64,000 nt of DNA from Rhizobiales bacterium GAS188 (GTDB lineage Bacteria > Pseudomonadota > Alphaproteobacteria > Rhizobiales > Beijerinckiaceae): NCBI GenBank assembly GCA_900104855.1, contig FNSS01000001.1, positions 7,201,001-7,265,000 of the forward strand. The letters run 5' to 3'. Both the position numbers and the translations under genes were made by a program. The notes below the pieces were generated by a model. That model was not told the DNA's origin. It was given only the letters and a program-made list of their open reading frames with translations, and made no database searches. The first letter of the stretch is position 1, and every line of letters begins with the position of its first letter. Positions 14,553-21,940 of this stretch are shown here, piece after piece.

Positions 14553-15284
14553 ATGGACATCAAGACGAGATCGCGCGCGGCAAGGAGCGCCTTTTGCTCA
14601 TATGGGGCACGCAGCGATGGAGGGGAACTCCGGCGGAACCAAGGCGCAGGACCTTCGCGGCGCGCCCTCATCGCCGCGGCGGCAGCCTTCATCACCCTGA
14701 GCCGGCGAGCCGCGGCGGATGCGCCTCTGCGTCTCGTGGCGCTCGGCGACAGCCTCACGGCCGGCCCCGGCCTTTCCTCGCAGGAGAGCTTCCCGCAGGT
14801 CCTGCAGCGCCAGCTCGCCGGCAAGGGCCTGTCGGTGGCGATCGCCAATGCCGGCGTCTCGGGCGACACGGCCGAGGATGGGCTGCAGCGGCTCGACTGG
14901 TCGGTGCCCAAGGAGACTCAAGGCGTGATCCTCGAGCTCGGCGCCAATGACGCCTTGCGTGGCCTGGACCCCAAGCGCTGCGAGGCCACGCTCGACGAGA
15001 TCGTGGCAAAACTCCAGGGGCGCGGCACGGCGGTGCTGCTTTGCGGCATGTATGCGCCGCGCAATCTCGGCGCCGATTATGTCGGAGCCTTCGATGGCAT
15101 CTATCCGCGCCTATCGGCGAAATACGGCCTGACGCTGTATCCTTTCTTCCTGGACGGCGTGACGGGTCACCCAAAGCTGACGCTGCCGGACGGGCTCCAT
15201 CCCAATGCCGAGGGCGTCAAAGTGATCGTCGACAAGATCCTGCCCACCGTCGAAACCTTCATCGGCAAGCTCGCGGCACGCTGA
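14553..15284 (+). CDS. GDSL/SGNH-family esterase (TesA-like lysophospholipase / arylesterase)
   Basis: A secreted SGNH hydrolase of 243 residues. An N-terminal export signal with [19 protein letters not shown] precedes the mature domain. Block I, GDSLTAG, has its Ser nucleophile at about 67. The oxyanion Gly ([12 protein letters not shown]), the block III Asn (LGANDALRG) and the Asp/His pair in LPDGLHPN are all present. It is probably a periplasmic thioesterase or lysophospholipase. The gene is divergent from the YbbA/YbbP-like pair, the same arrangement as tesA-ybbAP in E. coli, which supports both calls. The start is uncertain: ATG 14553 or 14529, both overlapping the 5' end of the divergent ATPase gene. 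Confidence 0.88.
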   Translation: MDIKTRSRAARSAFCSYGARSDGGELRRNQGAGPSRRALIAAAAAFITLSRRAAADAPLRLVALGDSLTAGPGLSSQESFPQVLQRQLAGKGLSVAIANAGVSGDTAEDGLQRLDWSVPKETQGVILELGANDALRGLDPKRCEATLDEIVAKLQGRGTAVLLCGMYAPRNLGADYVGAFDGIYPRLSAKYGLTLYPFFLDGVTGHPKLTLPDGLHPNAEGVKVIVDKILPTVETFIGKLAAR

Positions 15285-15293
15285 GCGGTTCTT

Positions 15294-15449
15294 CCCTCTC
15301 CCGCCCCTTGAGGCGGGAGAGGGTGCCGAGACGAAGTCGAGGCGGGTGAGGGACGTTTGAGCCCTTCACCAAGGCCCCTCATCCGACCTCACTGCGCAGA
15401 GTCTCTCTGTTCAAGACTTGCACCTTCCCCCGTGAAGGACGGGAGAAGG
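15294..15449. repeat. Rhizobial-type composite palindromic element reaching into the DAHP synthase gene
   Basis: One end is a perfect hairpin (CCCTCTCCCGCC/GGCGGGAGAGGG, 15294-15323). The other end is a similar GGGAGAAGG/CCTTCCCCC hairpin (15423-15449). Between them lie the GGTGAGGG and CCCCTCATC segments typical of REP/RIME-like intergenic elements in Hyphomicrobiales. The right portion, from 15379, is translated as the last residues of DAHP synthase. Confidence 0.7.
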
Positions 15450-16497
15450 AGAGGCGCCGGCTCTCGACCGCCTGCGCCAAGCGCTCGAGCACCTCGACGC
15501 TGGTTTCCCAGCCGATGCAGCCATCGGTGATGCTCTGCCCGTAGGTGAGCTCACCGCCGGCAACGAGGTCCTGGCGCCCGCCGACCAGATGGCTCTCGAC
15601 CATGGTGCCGATGATGCGACGGTCGCCCGCTTCGACTTGCCGGCAGATATCCTCGATCACCAATGGCTGGTTTTCCGGCTTCTTATGGCTGTTGGCGTGG
15701 CTGGCATCGATCATGACGGCCGGGGCGAGCCCCGAACGGACAATCTCCTGGCAGGCGGATTCGACGCTCGTTGCGTCGTAATTCGGCACTCTGCCGCCGC
15801 GCAGGATGATGTGGCAGTCCTCATTGCCCGTGGTCGCAGCGATCGCCGAGCGCCCTTCCTTGGTGACGGCCAGGAAATGATGCAGCTGCGAGGCCGACAG
15901 CACCGCATCGACGGCGATGCGCACATTGCCGTCGGTGCCGTTCTTGAATCCGACCGGACAGGAGAGGCCGGACGCCATTTCCCGATGGATCTGGCTCTCG
16001 GTGGTGCGCGCGCCGATGGCGCCCCAGCCCACGAGATCGGCGATATATTGCGGCGTCGTCATGTCGAGGAACTCGCAGCCCGCCGGCAGGCCAAGCTCGT
16101 TGATCTGCGCCAACAAGCGCCGGGCGAGACGCAAGCCCTTGTCGATCTTGAAGCTGCCATCGAGATCGGGATCGTTGATCAGGCCCTTCCAGCCGATGGT
16201 GGTGCGCGGCTTCTCGAAATAGACGCGCATGATGATCTCCAGCCTGTCGCCAAGACGTTTGCGCATCAAGGCGAGCTTCTCCGCATAGTCCATCGCGGCC
16301 GCCGGATCATGGACCGAGCAGGGGCCGATCACCACCGCGAGACGGTCGTCACGGCCATGCAGGATATCGTGCAGGGCCTTGCGGGCACCGCTCACGGTGC
16401 GGGTCGCCCGCTCGCTGCGCTGGAATTCGCGCATGATCTCGGCGGGCGTGCTCAATTCCTTGATTTCGCGGATGCGGAGGTCGTCTGTGGTGCGCAC
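15379..16497 (-). CDS. 3-Deoxy-7-phosphoheptulonate synthase (type I DAHP synthase)
   Basis: The first enzyme of the shikimate pathway, joining phosphoenolpyruvate and erythrose 4-phosphate. It has 372 residues against about 350-360 for the AroF/AroG/AroH family. Family blocks seen are VVIGPCSVHDP, MRVYFEKPRTTIGWKGLINDP, GARTTESQ, PVGFKNGTDG, ILRGG, MIDASHANS and ESHLVGG. I chose the GTG at 16497 because AAGGAG lies at ideal spacing before it; a GTG at 16533 is open but lacks this and would overlap the attenuator terminator. The last 24 or so residues after LAQAVESRR come from an intergenic repeat and are probably unstructured. Expression is predicted to be controlled by the aromatic attenuator immediately upstream. 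Confidence 0.95.
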   Translation of the reverse strand: MRTTDDLRIREIKELSTPAEIMREFQRSERATRTVSGARKALHDILHGRDDRLAVVIGPCSVHDPAAAMDYAEKLALMRKRLGDRLEIIMRVYFEKPRTTIGWKGLINDPDLDGSFKIDKGLRLARRLLAQINELGLPAGCEFLDMTTPQYIADLVGWGAIGARTTESQIHREMASGLSCPVGFKNGTDGNVRIAVDAVLSASQLHHFLAVTKEGRSAIAATTGNEDCHIILRGGRVPNYDATSVESACQEIVRSGLAPAVMIDASHANSHKKPENQPLVIEDICRQVEAGDRRIIGTMVESHLVGGRQDLVAGGELTYGQSITDGCIGWETSVEVLERLAQAVESRRLSFSRPSRGKVQVLNRETLRSEVG

Positions 16498-16533
16498 GGT
16501 CTTGGCTCCTTGAAGGTTGGCCACCGGCGGCAC

Positions 16534-16563
16534 AAAAAAACCGCCAGTCGGGCTGGCGGTTTT
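16534..16563 (-). terminator. Attenuator terminator before DAHP synthase
   Basis: On the minus strand CCGCCAG (16553-16559) pairs with CTGGCGG (16541-16547) around a five-base loop and is followed by seven T residues. This is an intrinsic terminator located between the leader ORF and the DAHP synthase start. It corresponds to segments 3 and 4 of the attenuator. Confidence 0.88.
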
Positions 16564-16585
16564 CGGGACGTTTATGCATCAATCT

Positions 16586-16669
16586 TCAGATCGAGCGCAC
16601 CCCTACCTCCGCCAGCTTTTGCGGATAGCTAAAAAACCACGCGGAATAGCTGGCGGCGGGACGGCTCAT
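16586..16669 (-). CDS. Aromatic leader peptide of the DAHP synthase attenuator
   Basis: A 27-codon ORF (ATG at 16669, TGA at 16586) containing Tyr8, Trp11, Phe12, Phe13 and Tyr15, all three aromatic amino acids within eight codons. An AGGAGAAGC sequence lies directly before the ATG. RNA segment 1 (CCGCCAGCT, 16648-16656) lies just before these codons. Segment 2 (AGCTGGCGG, 16609-16617) lies after them and is complementary both to segment 1 (9 bp) and to segment 3 (CCGCCAGC, 16552-16559). Ribosomes stalled at the aromatic codons would cover segment 1, letting 2 pair with 3 and preventing the 3:4 terminator. This is the textbook trp/phe attenuation layout, here sensing Tyr, Trp and Phe. Confidence 0.87.
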   Translation of the reverse strand: MSRPAASYSAWFFSYPQKLAEVGVRSI

Positions 16670-16676
16670 GCTTCTC

Positions 16677-16705
16677 CTATAGAGCAGGAGCTCGGGGTTT
16701 GTCAC
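16677..16705 (-). promoter_or_regulatory. Candidate promoter of the aromatic leader transcript
   Basis: On the minus strand GTGACA (16700-16705) and CTATAG (16677-16682) are separated by 17 bp. The CTATAG resembles the rhizobial -10 (CTATAT). Transcription would begin about seven bases downstream, at or next to the leader ATG, so the leader mRNA could be leaderless, as I recall for the Sinorhizobium trp leader. The -10 box and the AGGAG Shine-Dalgarno overlap, so only one may be functional. Confidence 0.45.
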
Positions 16706-16842
16706 CTGGGACAAGGGCCAGCCATGTTTCCGGCTCGGGATTTCGGCCTGGGCTCAACGAAATTGAGCAAAGGCGGCGAACTTCGCCTTCAAACTTAACT
16801 TCGGCTTAACGCCGCCCGAGAAATACCGATGACAAGGGCGCA

Positions 16843-18291
16843 ATGGGGTTGGGCATGCGAATGGATCTGCTACAGGGCAAGCGCAAGCAGCCCTTCCCGA
16901 GATTTTGGCAGGACTCGTCCGGCAATATTGCCATCCTGTTCGGCCTCGCGATCATCCCCGTGCTCATCGCGATAGGGACGGCGATCGACTATACGCGAGT
17001 GACGAATGTTCGTACCAAGCTTGACGGCGCTGCCGACATGGCGACGCTTGCCTCCGTCTCGAAATCCGCGGCGCCGTTCACCACCACTCCCACGCCGGCG
17101 GGCGTCAAGAATCATTTCAACGCCATCGCTTCGGCCATACCCTCCTTCGCCCCCTCGGACGTGCAAGTGAACGTCGTGCCGGGCGTCACCGCCGTGAGCG
17201 TCACCTTGAATTATACAGGGAAGGTGCAGACCGTTTTCGGCGGCATCATCGGCGTCAATTCGGTCACGATCGGCGGGACCGCGACAGCCAAGGCCAGCGC
17301 CCCTCCCTATGTCAATTTCTATCTCCTGCTCGATAATTCTCCGTCGATGGGATTGGGTGCGACGCCTGCGGACATCTCGCGCCTGCAGTCGCTGACGCCG
17401 GACCAATGCGCCTTCGCTTGCCACGAGCACAGCTTCAATTCGAAGGGCAACATCACGGGCGACAACCTGAACGACTATTACCATATCGCCAAGAACAACG
17501 GAGTGACTACACGCATCGACGTGTTGCGCACCGCGACCCAGCAATTGACGCAGACGGCAGCGACCAGCGCGGTCATGGCCAGCCAATTCGGCATGGCCGT
17601 GTATACCTTCAGCGACACTTTCCAGACTGTCGCTCCGCTATCCACCAAAATGTCGACCGTCTCCAGCAACGCGGCCGCCATAGATCTCGCCTATGCCTAT
17701 TACGACCAGCGCGATGCCCAGACTTCCTTCGATACGGCGCTGCGCTCCGTCAACGCAATCATGCCCGATCCCGGCGATGGATCGAGTCCGACGTCGCCCC
17801 GGGAGTTCCTGTTCCTGGTCACCGACGGCATCGAGGACGCTCCGGCCGGCGGCAACTCGGGTTCGGGCGACCCGCCCGACAAGCCGACAAGTTATTTGCC
17901 GCCCAACAGCCAACCCAATCTCTCGAATTCCTTGACCGGAAACGTCAATTCGGGACGCCTGATCGACCTGATCAAGGCGAGCGCCGGTTCGATGTGCGAC
18001 ACGATCAAGAAACGCGGCACCGCCCCCAACCAGATCAAGATTGCGGTGCTCTACACGCCCTATCAACCTGTGACCAACAACGGCTTCTACAATACTTGGG
18101 TCGCGCCGTATAACGGTTCGCCAGTCAACCCCAACGATCCGACCGACCCGGGCAGCAACCAGATCGGCCAAGCACTGAAGAATTGCTCGTCCCCGGGATT
18201 CTACTACCAGGTAACGCCGACCACGGGCATCAGCGAAGCGATGCAGCGCTTGTTCATGGGGGCCGTCAATTTGGTGCAGCTTACGAATTGA
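16843..18291 (+). CDS. TadG-like pilus-associated protein with von Willebrand A domain
   Basis: A 482-residue protein. The N-terminal Flp/Tad-type segment (FWQDSSGNIAILFGLAIIPVLIAIGTAIDYTR, a TM helix at about 26-48) is the hallmark of TadE/TadG/putative Flp pilus-assembly proteins. A vWA domain begins at about residue 155, with the MIDAS start DNSPSMG near 164-169 and a later LFLVTDGIED. Four or more Cys residues may form disulfides outside the membrane. The protein is probably anchored in the inner membrane with the vWA domain periplasmic. No other tad/cpa gene is in the window. The start could also be the ATG at 16855. Confidence 0.85.
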   Translation: MGLGMRMDLLQGKRKQPFPRFWQDSSGNIAILFGLAIIPVLIAIGTAIDYTRVTNVRTKLDGAADMATLASVSKSAAPFTTTPTPAGVKNHFNAIASAIPSFAPSDVQVNVVPGVTAVSVTLNYTGKVQTVFGGIIGVNSVTIGGTATAKASAPPYVNFYLLLDNSPSMGLGATPADISRLQSLTPDQCAFACHEHSFNSKGNITGDNLNDYYHIAKNNGVTTRIDVLRTATQQLTQTAATSAVMASQFGMAVYTFSDTFQTVAPLSTKMSTVSSNAAAIDLAYAYYDQRDAQTSFDTALRSVNAIMPDPGDGSSPTSPREFLFLVTDGIEDAPAGGNSGSGDPPDKPTSYLPPNSQPNLSNSLTGNVNSGRLIDLIKASAGSMCDTIKKRGTAPNQIKIAVLYTPYQPVTNNGFYNTWVAPYNGSPVNPNDPTDPGSNQIGQALKNCSSPGFYYQVTPTTGISEAMQRLFMGAVNLVQLTN

Positions 18292-18296
18292 CGGCC

Positions 18297-18422
18297 TCCG
18301 GATCTGCCTGGTCGATAGCCGCCATCATCGTGCTTCATCGTCGAATCGACGACGAAGTCCGCCGAGACGATCTGCCCGTCGCCCCAGCGGCCGTGCCGGA
18401 GATAGAGAGCCCCGATCTTCGC
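18297..18422 (-). pseudogene. Fragment of a serine hydrolase (beta-lactamase class C family) gene
   Basis: The minus strand translates, without a start codon, to about 42 residues beginning AKIGALYLRHGRWGDGQIVS and continuing ADFV. This matches the segment after the catalytic region of family proteins. The intact homologue elsewhere in this window (51490-52629) has LAKIGQLVLDHGTWNGKQVV followed by PVDW. Stop codons lie immediately upstream in frame and the reading frame runs into the TadG gene downstream, so only a remnant is left between two genes. Confidence 0.7.
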
Positions 18423-18442
18423 TTATCGCTAGGCGCCGACAC

Positions 18443-19789
18443 TCACCCCGGATTGCCTGCCTTTGACAGGCCCGTCACCGCCTTGTCGTGCAAGAGCTCG
18501 AGTGCGGCGATCAGCTGGGTATCCTTGGCCGGATCGGACGCCACATAGGCTTGGGAGGCCGACAGGTCCTCGCCCTTGTCATTCGACAGATGGCCGGGAA
18601 GGCTCGCCTCGCCCTTGGCCTCGTCCTTGCCCTTCAGCTCGTCGGGGATCGCCTCCAGCACCTTGATATCGGGCTCGATGCCCTTGGCCTGGATCGAACG
18701 GCCGGACGGCGTGTAATAGCGCGCCGTGGTGAGGCGGATCGCGGCATCTTTGCCGACCGGGATGATGGTCTGCACCGAACCCTTGCCGAAGGAGCGCGTG
18801 CCGAGCAGCGTCGCCCGCTTATGGTCCTGCAGCGCGCCGGCCACGATCTCCGAGGCCGAAGCTGAGCCGCCATTGATCAGCAGCACGAGGCGCTTGCCCT
18901 TGGTGACGTCGCCATGGCGCGCATCCCAGCGCCTGGTGTCCTCGGGATTGCGGCCGCGCGTCGAGACGATCTCGCCCTTGTCGAGGAAGGTGTCGCAGAC
19001 GCCGATCGCCTCGTCGAGCAGGCCGCCCGGATCGTTGCGCAGATCGAGGACGAAACCCTTCAGCTTGTCGTCGCCGATATCCTTCTTCAGGCTCTCGATG
19101 GCGGCGCGAAGATTGTCGGTCGTCTGCTCGCTGAACTGGGTGATCTGGATGTAGCCGACATCGTCTTCCTGACGGAATTTCACGCTCTTCACCTGGATGA
19201 TCTCGCGCGTCAGCCTCACCTCGAGCGGCTCCTTGCGGTCCTTGCGGATGACGGTCAGCTTGACCGAGCTCTTCACCGCGCCGCGTATCTTCTCGGCCAC
19301 CTGGTCCAGCGTCAGGTTCCGTGTCGTCTCGCCGTCGATCCGGGTGATGGTGTCGTCGGCCAAGATACCGGCGCGCGCGGCCGGCGTATCGGCAGTTGCG
19401 GCGACGACCTTGACCACCCCATTTTCCACGGTGATCTGGATACCGACACCGCCGAATTCGCCTTTGGTGTCGACCTGCATGTCGCGGAAGCTCTTCGCGT
19501 CCATGTAGTTCGAATGCGGGTCGAGCGAGGTGAGCATGCCGTTGATGGCCGCCTCGACCAGCTTGCCGTCATCGGGCTTCTCGACATAATCGGCGCGAAT
19601 GCGCTCGAAGACATCGCCGAGGAGACTGAGCCGGCGGTAGGTATCGCCGGCGGAAGCTGCCTGCGCCGGCGCGCTCGCCAGGAGGCGGGTTTCCAACCCA
19701 AGAGTGTCGAGGCCAAGAGTCCCGAGGCCAAGCGTCGCGGCCCCCGTGCCGAGAAGCACGCCCAGAAGAAGAAGCGAGGATTTACGCAT
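18443..19789 (-). CDS. ctpA: C-terminal processing peptidase, S41 family
   Basis: An exported serine protease of 448 residues. The signal peptide (ending near SAPAQA) is followed by an N-terminal helical part, a PDZ domain (about 90-170, GEFGGVGIQI to LTVIRKDR) and the S41 catalytic domain (VKFRQEDDVGYIQI, LDLRNDPGGLLDEAI). The catalytic Ser lies in NGGSASASE at about 308-312 and the Lys in RSFGKGSVQ about 25 residues later. The family trims C-termini of periplasmic proteins and regulates murein hydrolases. The signal peptide contains three 15 bp repeats (19695-19739) encoding TLGLG/TLGLD/TLGLE. The gene's 5' side borders an insertion sequence. Confidence 0.93.
   Translation of the reverse strand: MRKSSLLLLGVLLGTGAATLGLGTLGLDTLGLETRLLASAPAQAASAGDTYRRLSLLGDVFERIRADYVEKPDDGKLVEAAINGMLTSLDPHSNYMDAKSFRDMQVDTKGEFGGVGIQITVENGVVKVVAATADTPAARAGILADDTITRIDGETTRNLTLDQVAEKIRGAVKSSVKLTVIRKDRKEPLEVRLTREIIQVKSVKFRQEDDVGYIQITQFSEQTTDNLRAAIESLKKDIGDDKLKGFVLDLRNDPGGLLDEAIGVCDTFLDKGEIVSTRGRNPEDTRRWDARHGDVTKGKRLVLLINGGSASASEIVAGALQDHKRATLLGTRSFGKGSVQTIIPVGKDAAIRLTTARYYTPSGRSIQAKGIEPDIKVLEAIPDELKGKDEAKGEASLPGHLSNDKGEDLSASQAYVASDPAKDTQLIAALELLHDKAVTGLSKAGNPG
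19695..19739. repeat. Three 15 bp repeats within the CtpA signal peptide
   Basis: Three consecutive 15-mers start at 19695, 19710 and 19725 (the last two are aggccaagagtcccg and aggccaagcgtcgcg). They encode a TLGL(G/D/E) motif repeated in frame and lengthen the hydrophobic core of the signal peptide. Confidence 0.8.
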
Positions 19790-19951
19790 CTGCCGCGACC
19801 TTTCGGTTGGTCAGTTGGCTCTGTTGCCGGATCCAATAGCCGTCGAGCGGGCTCTGCGGAGCACGATATAGCGATCCGGCTCAGTCAGCGAGGCCCTTGC
19901 CGCGCTGATGGTCAATGGGTTGCAAACTCATCCTGGCTAACTCTTCCTGGC

Positions 19952-21101
19952 TAGTGGATTGATGCTGACATAAGAATCCTTTTTGGGATTCCCGTGGCTT
20001 TGTGGGCGTGCGAGTCTGCGGGATGCGCACAGGTATCACCGTCCATCTGAACCCGACTGATCGTCAGCGCCTGCTGGCGATCGTAGACAACCGCAACAGC
20101 CCCCAGAAGCATGTCTGGCGCGCCAGGATCATCTTGGGCACGGCCGAGGGGCTGGGCACAGCGATGATCATGCGCACTGCCAAGGTCAGCAAGACCGCCG
20201 TCTGGCGTTGGCAAGAACGGTTCATGGACGAGGGTGTCGATGGCCTGCTGCGCGACAAGACCCGCCCCGCGCGGATCCCCAAATTGACCGACGAAGTGGC
20301 CGTGCGGATCGTGGCCCTGACCCTTGGCGAACCGCCGGGCGAGACGACCCACTGGACCGGTCGCGTGATGGCCAAGGTGGCGGGCGTCAGCCTGACTTCG
20401 GTTCAGCGCATCTGGCGGACCCATGGCCTGGCGCCGCACCGTATCCGCACCTTCAAGCTTTCCAATGATCCGAAGTTCGCCGCCAAGGTCCGTGACATCG
20501 CCGGTCTCTATGTCGATCCGCCCGCCCATGCGGTCGTCCTCAGCATCGACGAGAAGTCCCAGATCCAGGCCCTGGATCGCACCCAGCCGGGTCTGCCTCT
20601 GAAGAAGGGCCGGGCCGGAACCATGACCCATGACTATAAGCGCCATGGCACGACCACCCTGTTCGCCGCTTTCGATGTGCTGGACGGCAAGGTCACCGGA
20701 CGCTGCATGCAACGTCACCGGCATCAGGAATTCATCCGCTTCCTCAACACCGTCGAGCGCCAGGTCCCGGCCGGCAAGACCGTCCACGCCATCCTCGACA
20801 ACTACGCCACCCACAAACACCCCAAGGTGATCGAATGGCTGGCACGTCATCGGCGATGGACCTTCCATTTCACACCGACCTCCGCCAGCTGGCTCAACGC
20901 CGTCGAAGGCTTCTTCGCCATCCTCAGCAAGCGGCGCCTGAAGCGCGGCGTCTTCAAGGGCGTCGTTGATCTGCAAGCCGCCATCAATCGCTTCATCGTC
21001 GATCACAACAATGACCCCAAGCCCTTCAGCTGGACCGCCGACCCCGACAAAATCATCGCCGCAGCGAACCGTGGGCACCAAGTGTTGGATTCAATCCACT
21101 A
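19952..21101 (+). mobile_element. IS630-family insertion sequence, IS870-like, inserted at CTAG
   Basis: An 1150 bp element bounded by TA at 19952-19953 and 21100-21101, the target duplication typical of the IS630/Tc1 group. The ends share the inverted repeat TAGTGGATTGA, with weaker matching inward. The flanking bases (C before, G after) rebuild the target CTAG. One transposase gene fills the element. It sits between the ctpA promoter region and a small secreted protein gene. It looks complete and possibly active. Confidence 0.9.
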
Positions 21102-21102
21102 G
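20023..21102 (+). CDS. IS630-family transposase
   Basis: A DDE transposase of 359 residues from this start. An N-terminal helix-turn-helix (VSKTAVWRWQERF) and a second HTH (VSLTSVQRIWRTHGL) precede the catalytic core. The three acidic residues are visible in LSIDEKSQIQALD, ILDNYATHKHP and SASWLNAVEGFFAILSKRRL. A GTG at 20002 could add seven residues. The stop codon TAG at 21100-21102 is made of the duplicated target TA plus the first flanking base, so the gene is closed only by the insertion target. The frame is intact. Confidence 0.93.
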   Translation: MRTGITVHLNPTDRQRLLAIVDNRNSPQKHVWRARIILGTAEGLGTAMIMRTAKVSKTAVWRWQERFMDEGVDGLLRDKTRPARIPKLTDEVAVRIVALTLGEPPGETTHWTGRVMAKVAGVSLTSVQRIWRTHGLAPHRIRTFKLSNDPKFAAKVRDIAGLYVDPPAHAVVLSIDEKSQIQALDRTQPGLPLKKGRAGTMTHDYKRHGTTTLFAAFDVLDGKVTGRCMQRHRHQEFIRFLNTVERQVPAGKTVHAILDNYATHKHPKVIEWLARHRRWTFHFTPTSASWLNAVEGFFAILSKRRLKRGVFKGVVDLQAAINRFIVDHNNDPKPFSWTADPDKIIAAANRGHQVLDSIH

Positions 21103-21216
21103 CTCATCCTCACTAGCGCATCCTTGCGATCTGCTGGGAGATGCTACCGATAGATTGCGCGGCTTTGGCGGAAATGCTCTACTTGCCGCCAGGGTGGTCA
21201 AACCGCAGGTCGCAAC

Positions 21217-21855
21217 ATGACAAGGACGGGTTTGGTCTTTCTGACTGCCGGGTTGATGCTGACAGCGAGCCCGGCGCTCGCCTGCAAAGGCAAGAACGTG
21301 ATTTTTTCGGACGATTTCCGGCAGGTGGACGACACCTGGGGTTCGAGCGGTGACGGAGATGCCGTCACCATCGAGAACGGCAAAGTGAAGATCAAGGCGA
21401 CCGCCAGCAGAAACTACAAGGTGCTGTACGGGGCCGCCCAATTCGATGATGCCGATATATGCGTCACGGTCCAGATACCCAACAACTCGACGCCCACGAC
21501 CTCGGCCGGAGCCGGCATGATGTTCTGGGCGCAGGACTATGCGAATTTCTACGCCGTCGTTCTGAGGACCGATGGGCGCGCCGCCGTGGTGCGGCAGGTG
21601 AAGGGAAATTGGACCTATCCGGTGCAGTTTCGACAGGCGGAGAAGATCAATACCCATCCTGGCGATAAGAACATCATCAGGGTGACCACGATCGGCAATA
21701 CCGTCTCCGTCTCCATCAACGACGCCAAATTTGCGAGCTTCAAAGGCCTCGTCCCGCCCGGAGGCGGAGAGATCGGCCTATATGCGGAGTCCGAGCAAGG
21801 TCAGCGCGATACCTGGAAGTTCGCCGATCTCAAGGTGACCGACCTTCCTCAATAA
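21217..21855 (+). CDS. Small secreted protein with concanavalin/LamG-like (DUF1080-type) fold, function unknown
   Basis: A 212-residue protein. A signal peptide (GLVFLTAGLMLTASPALA) is cleaved before CKGKN, which could also be read as a lipobox-like site (PALAC), so a lipoprotein is possible. The mature part has the rhythm of a jelly-roll glycan-binding domain: VIFSDDF near the start, YAVVLRTDGRAAVVRQVKGNW in the middle and WKFADLKVTDL at the end, as in DUF1080/LamG-like proteins. It lies just right of the insertion sequence and is convergent with the first giant autotransporter. No enzymatic motif was recognised. Confidence 0.75.
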   Translation: MTRTGLVFLTAGLMLTASPALACKGKNVIFSDDFRQVDDTWGSSGDGDAVTIENGKVKIKATASRNYKVLYGAAQFDDADICVTVQIPNNSTPTTSAGAGMMFWAQDYANFYAVVLRTDGRAAVVRQVKGNWTYPVQFRQAEKINTHPGDKNIIRVTTIGNTVSVSINDAKFASFKGLVPPGGGEIGLYAESEQGQRDTWKFADLKVTDLPQ

Positions 21856-21903
21856 TGGCGCCGCGTCGCAGCGGACCGGTTTGCGAGCGTGCAGTTTCAA
21901 GGA

Positions 21904-21930
21904 AGCCACCCCGGCAGAGCCCGGGGGGCT
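21904..21930. terminator. Bidirectional hairpin between secreted protein gene and autotransporter 1
   Basis: AGCC-A-CCCCGG pairs with CCGGGG-GGCT around CAGAGC, giving ten pairs with one bulge. It lies between the convergent stops at 21855 and 21941, so it can end transcription from both sides. There is no long T-run. Confidence 0.6.
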
Positions 21931-21940
21931 CCCGCCTTTC

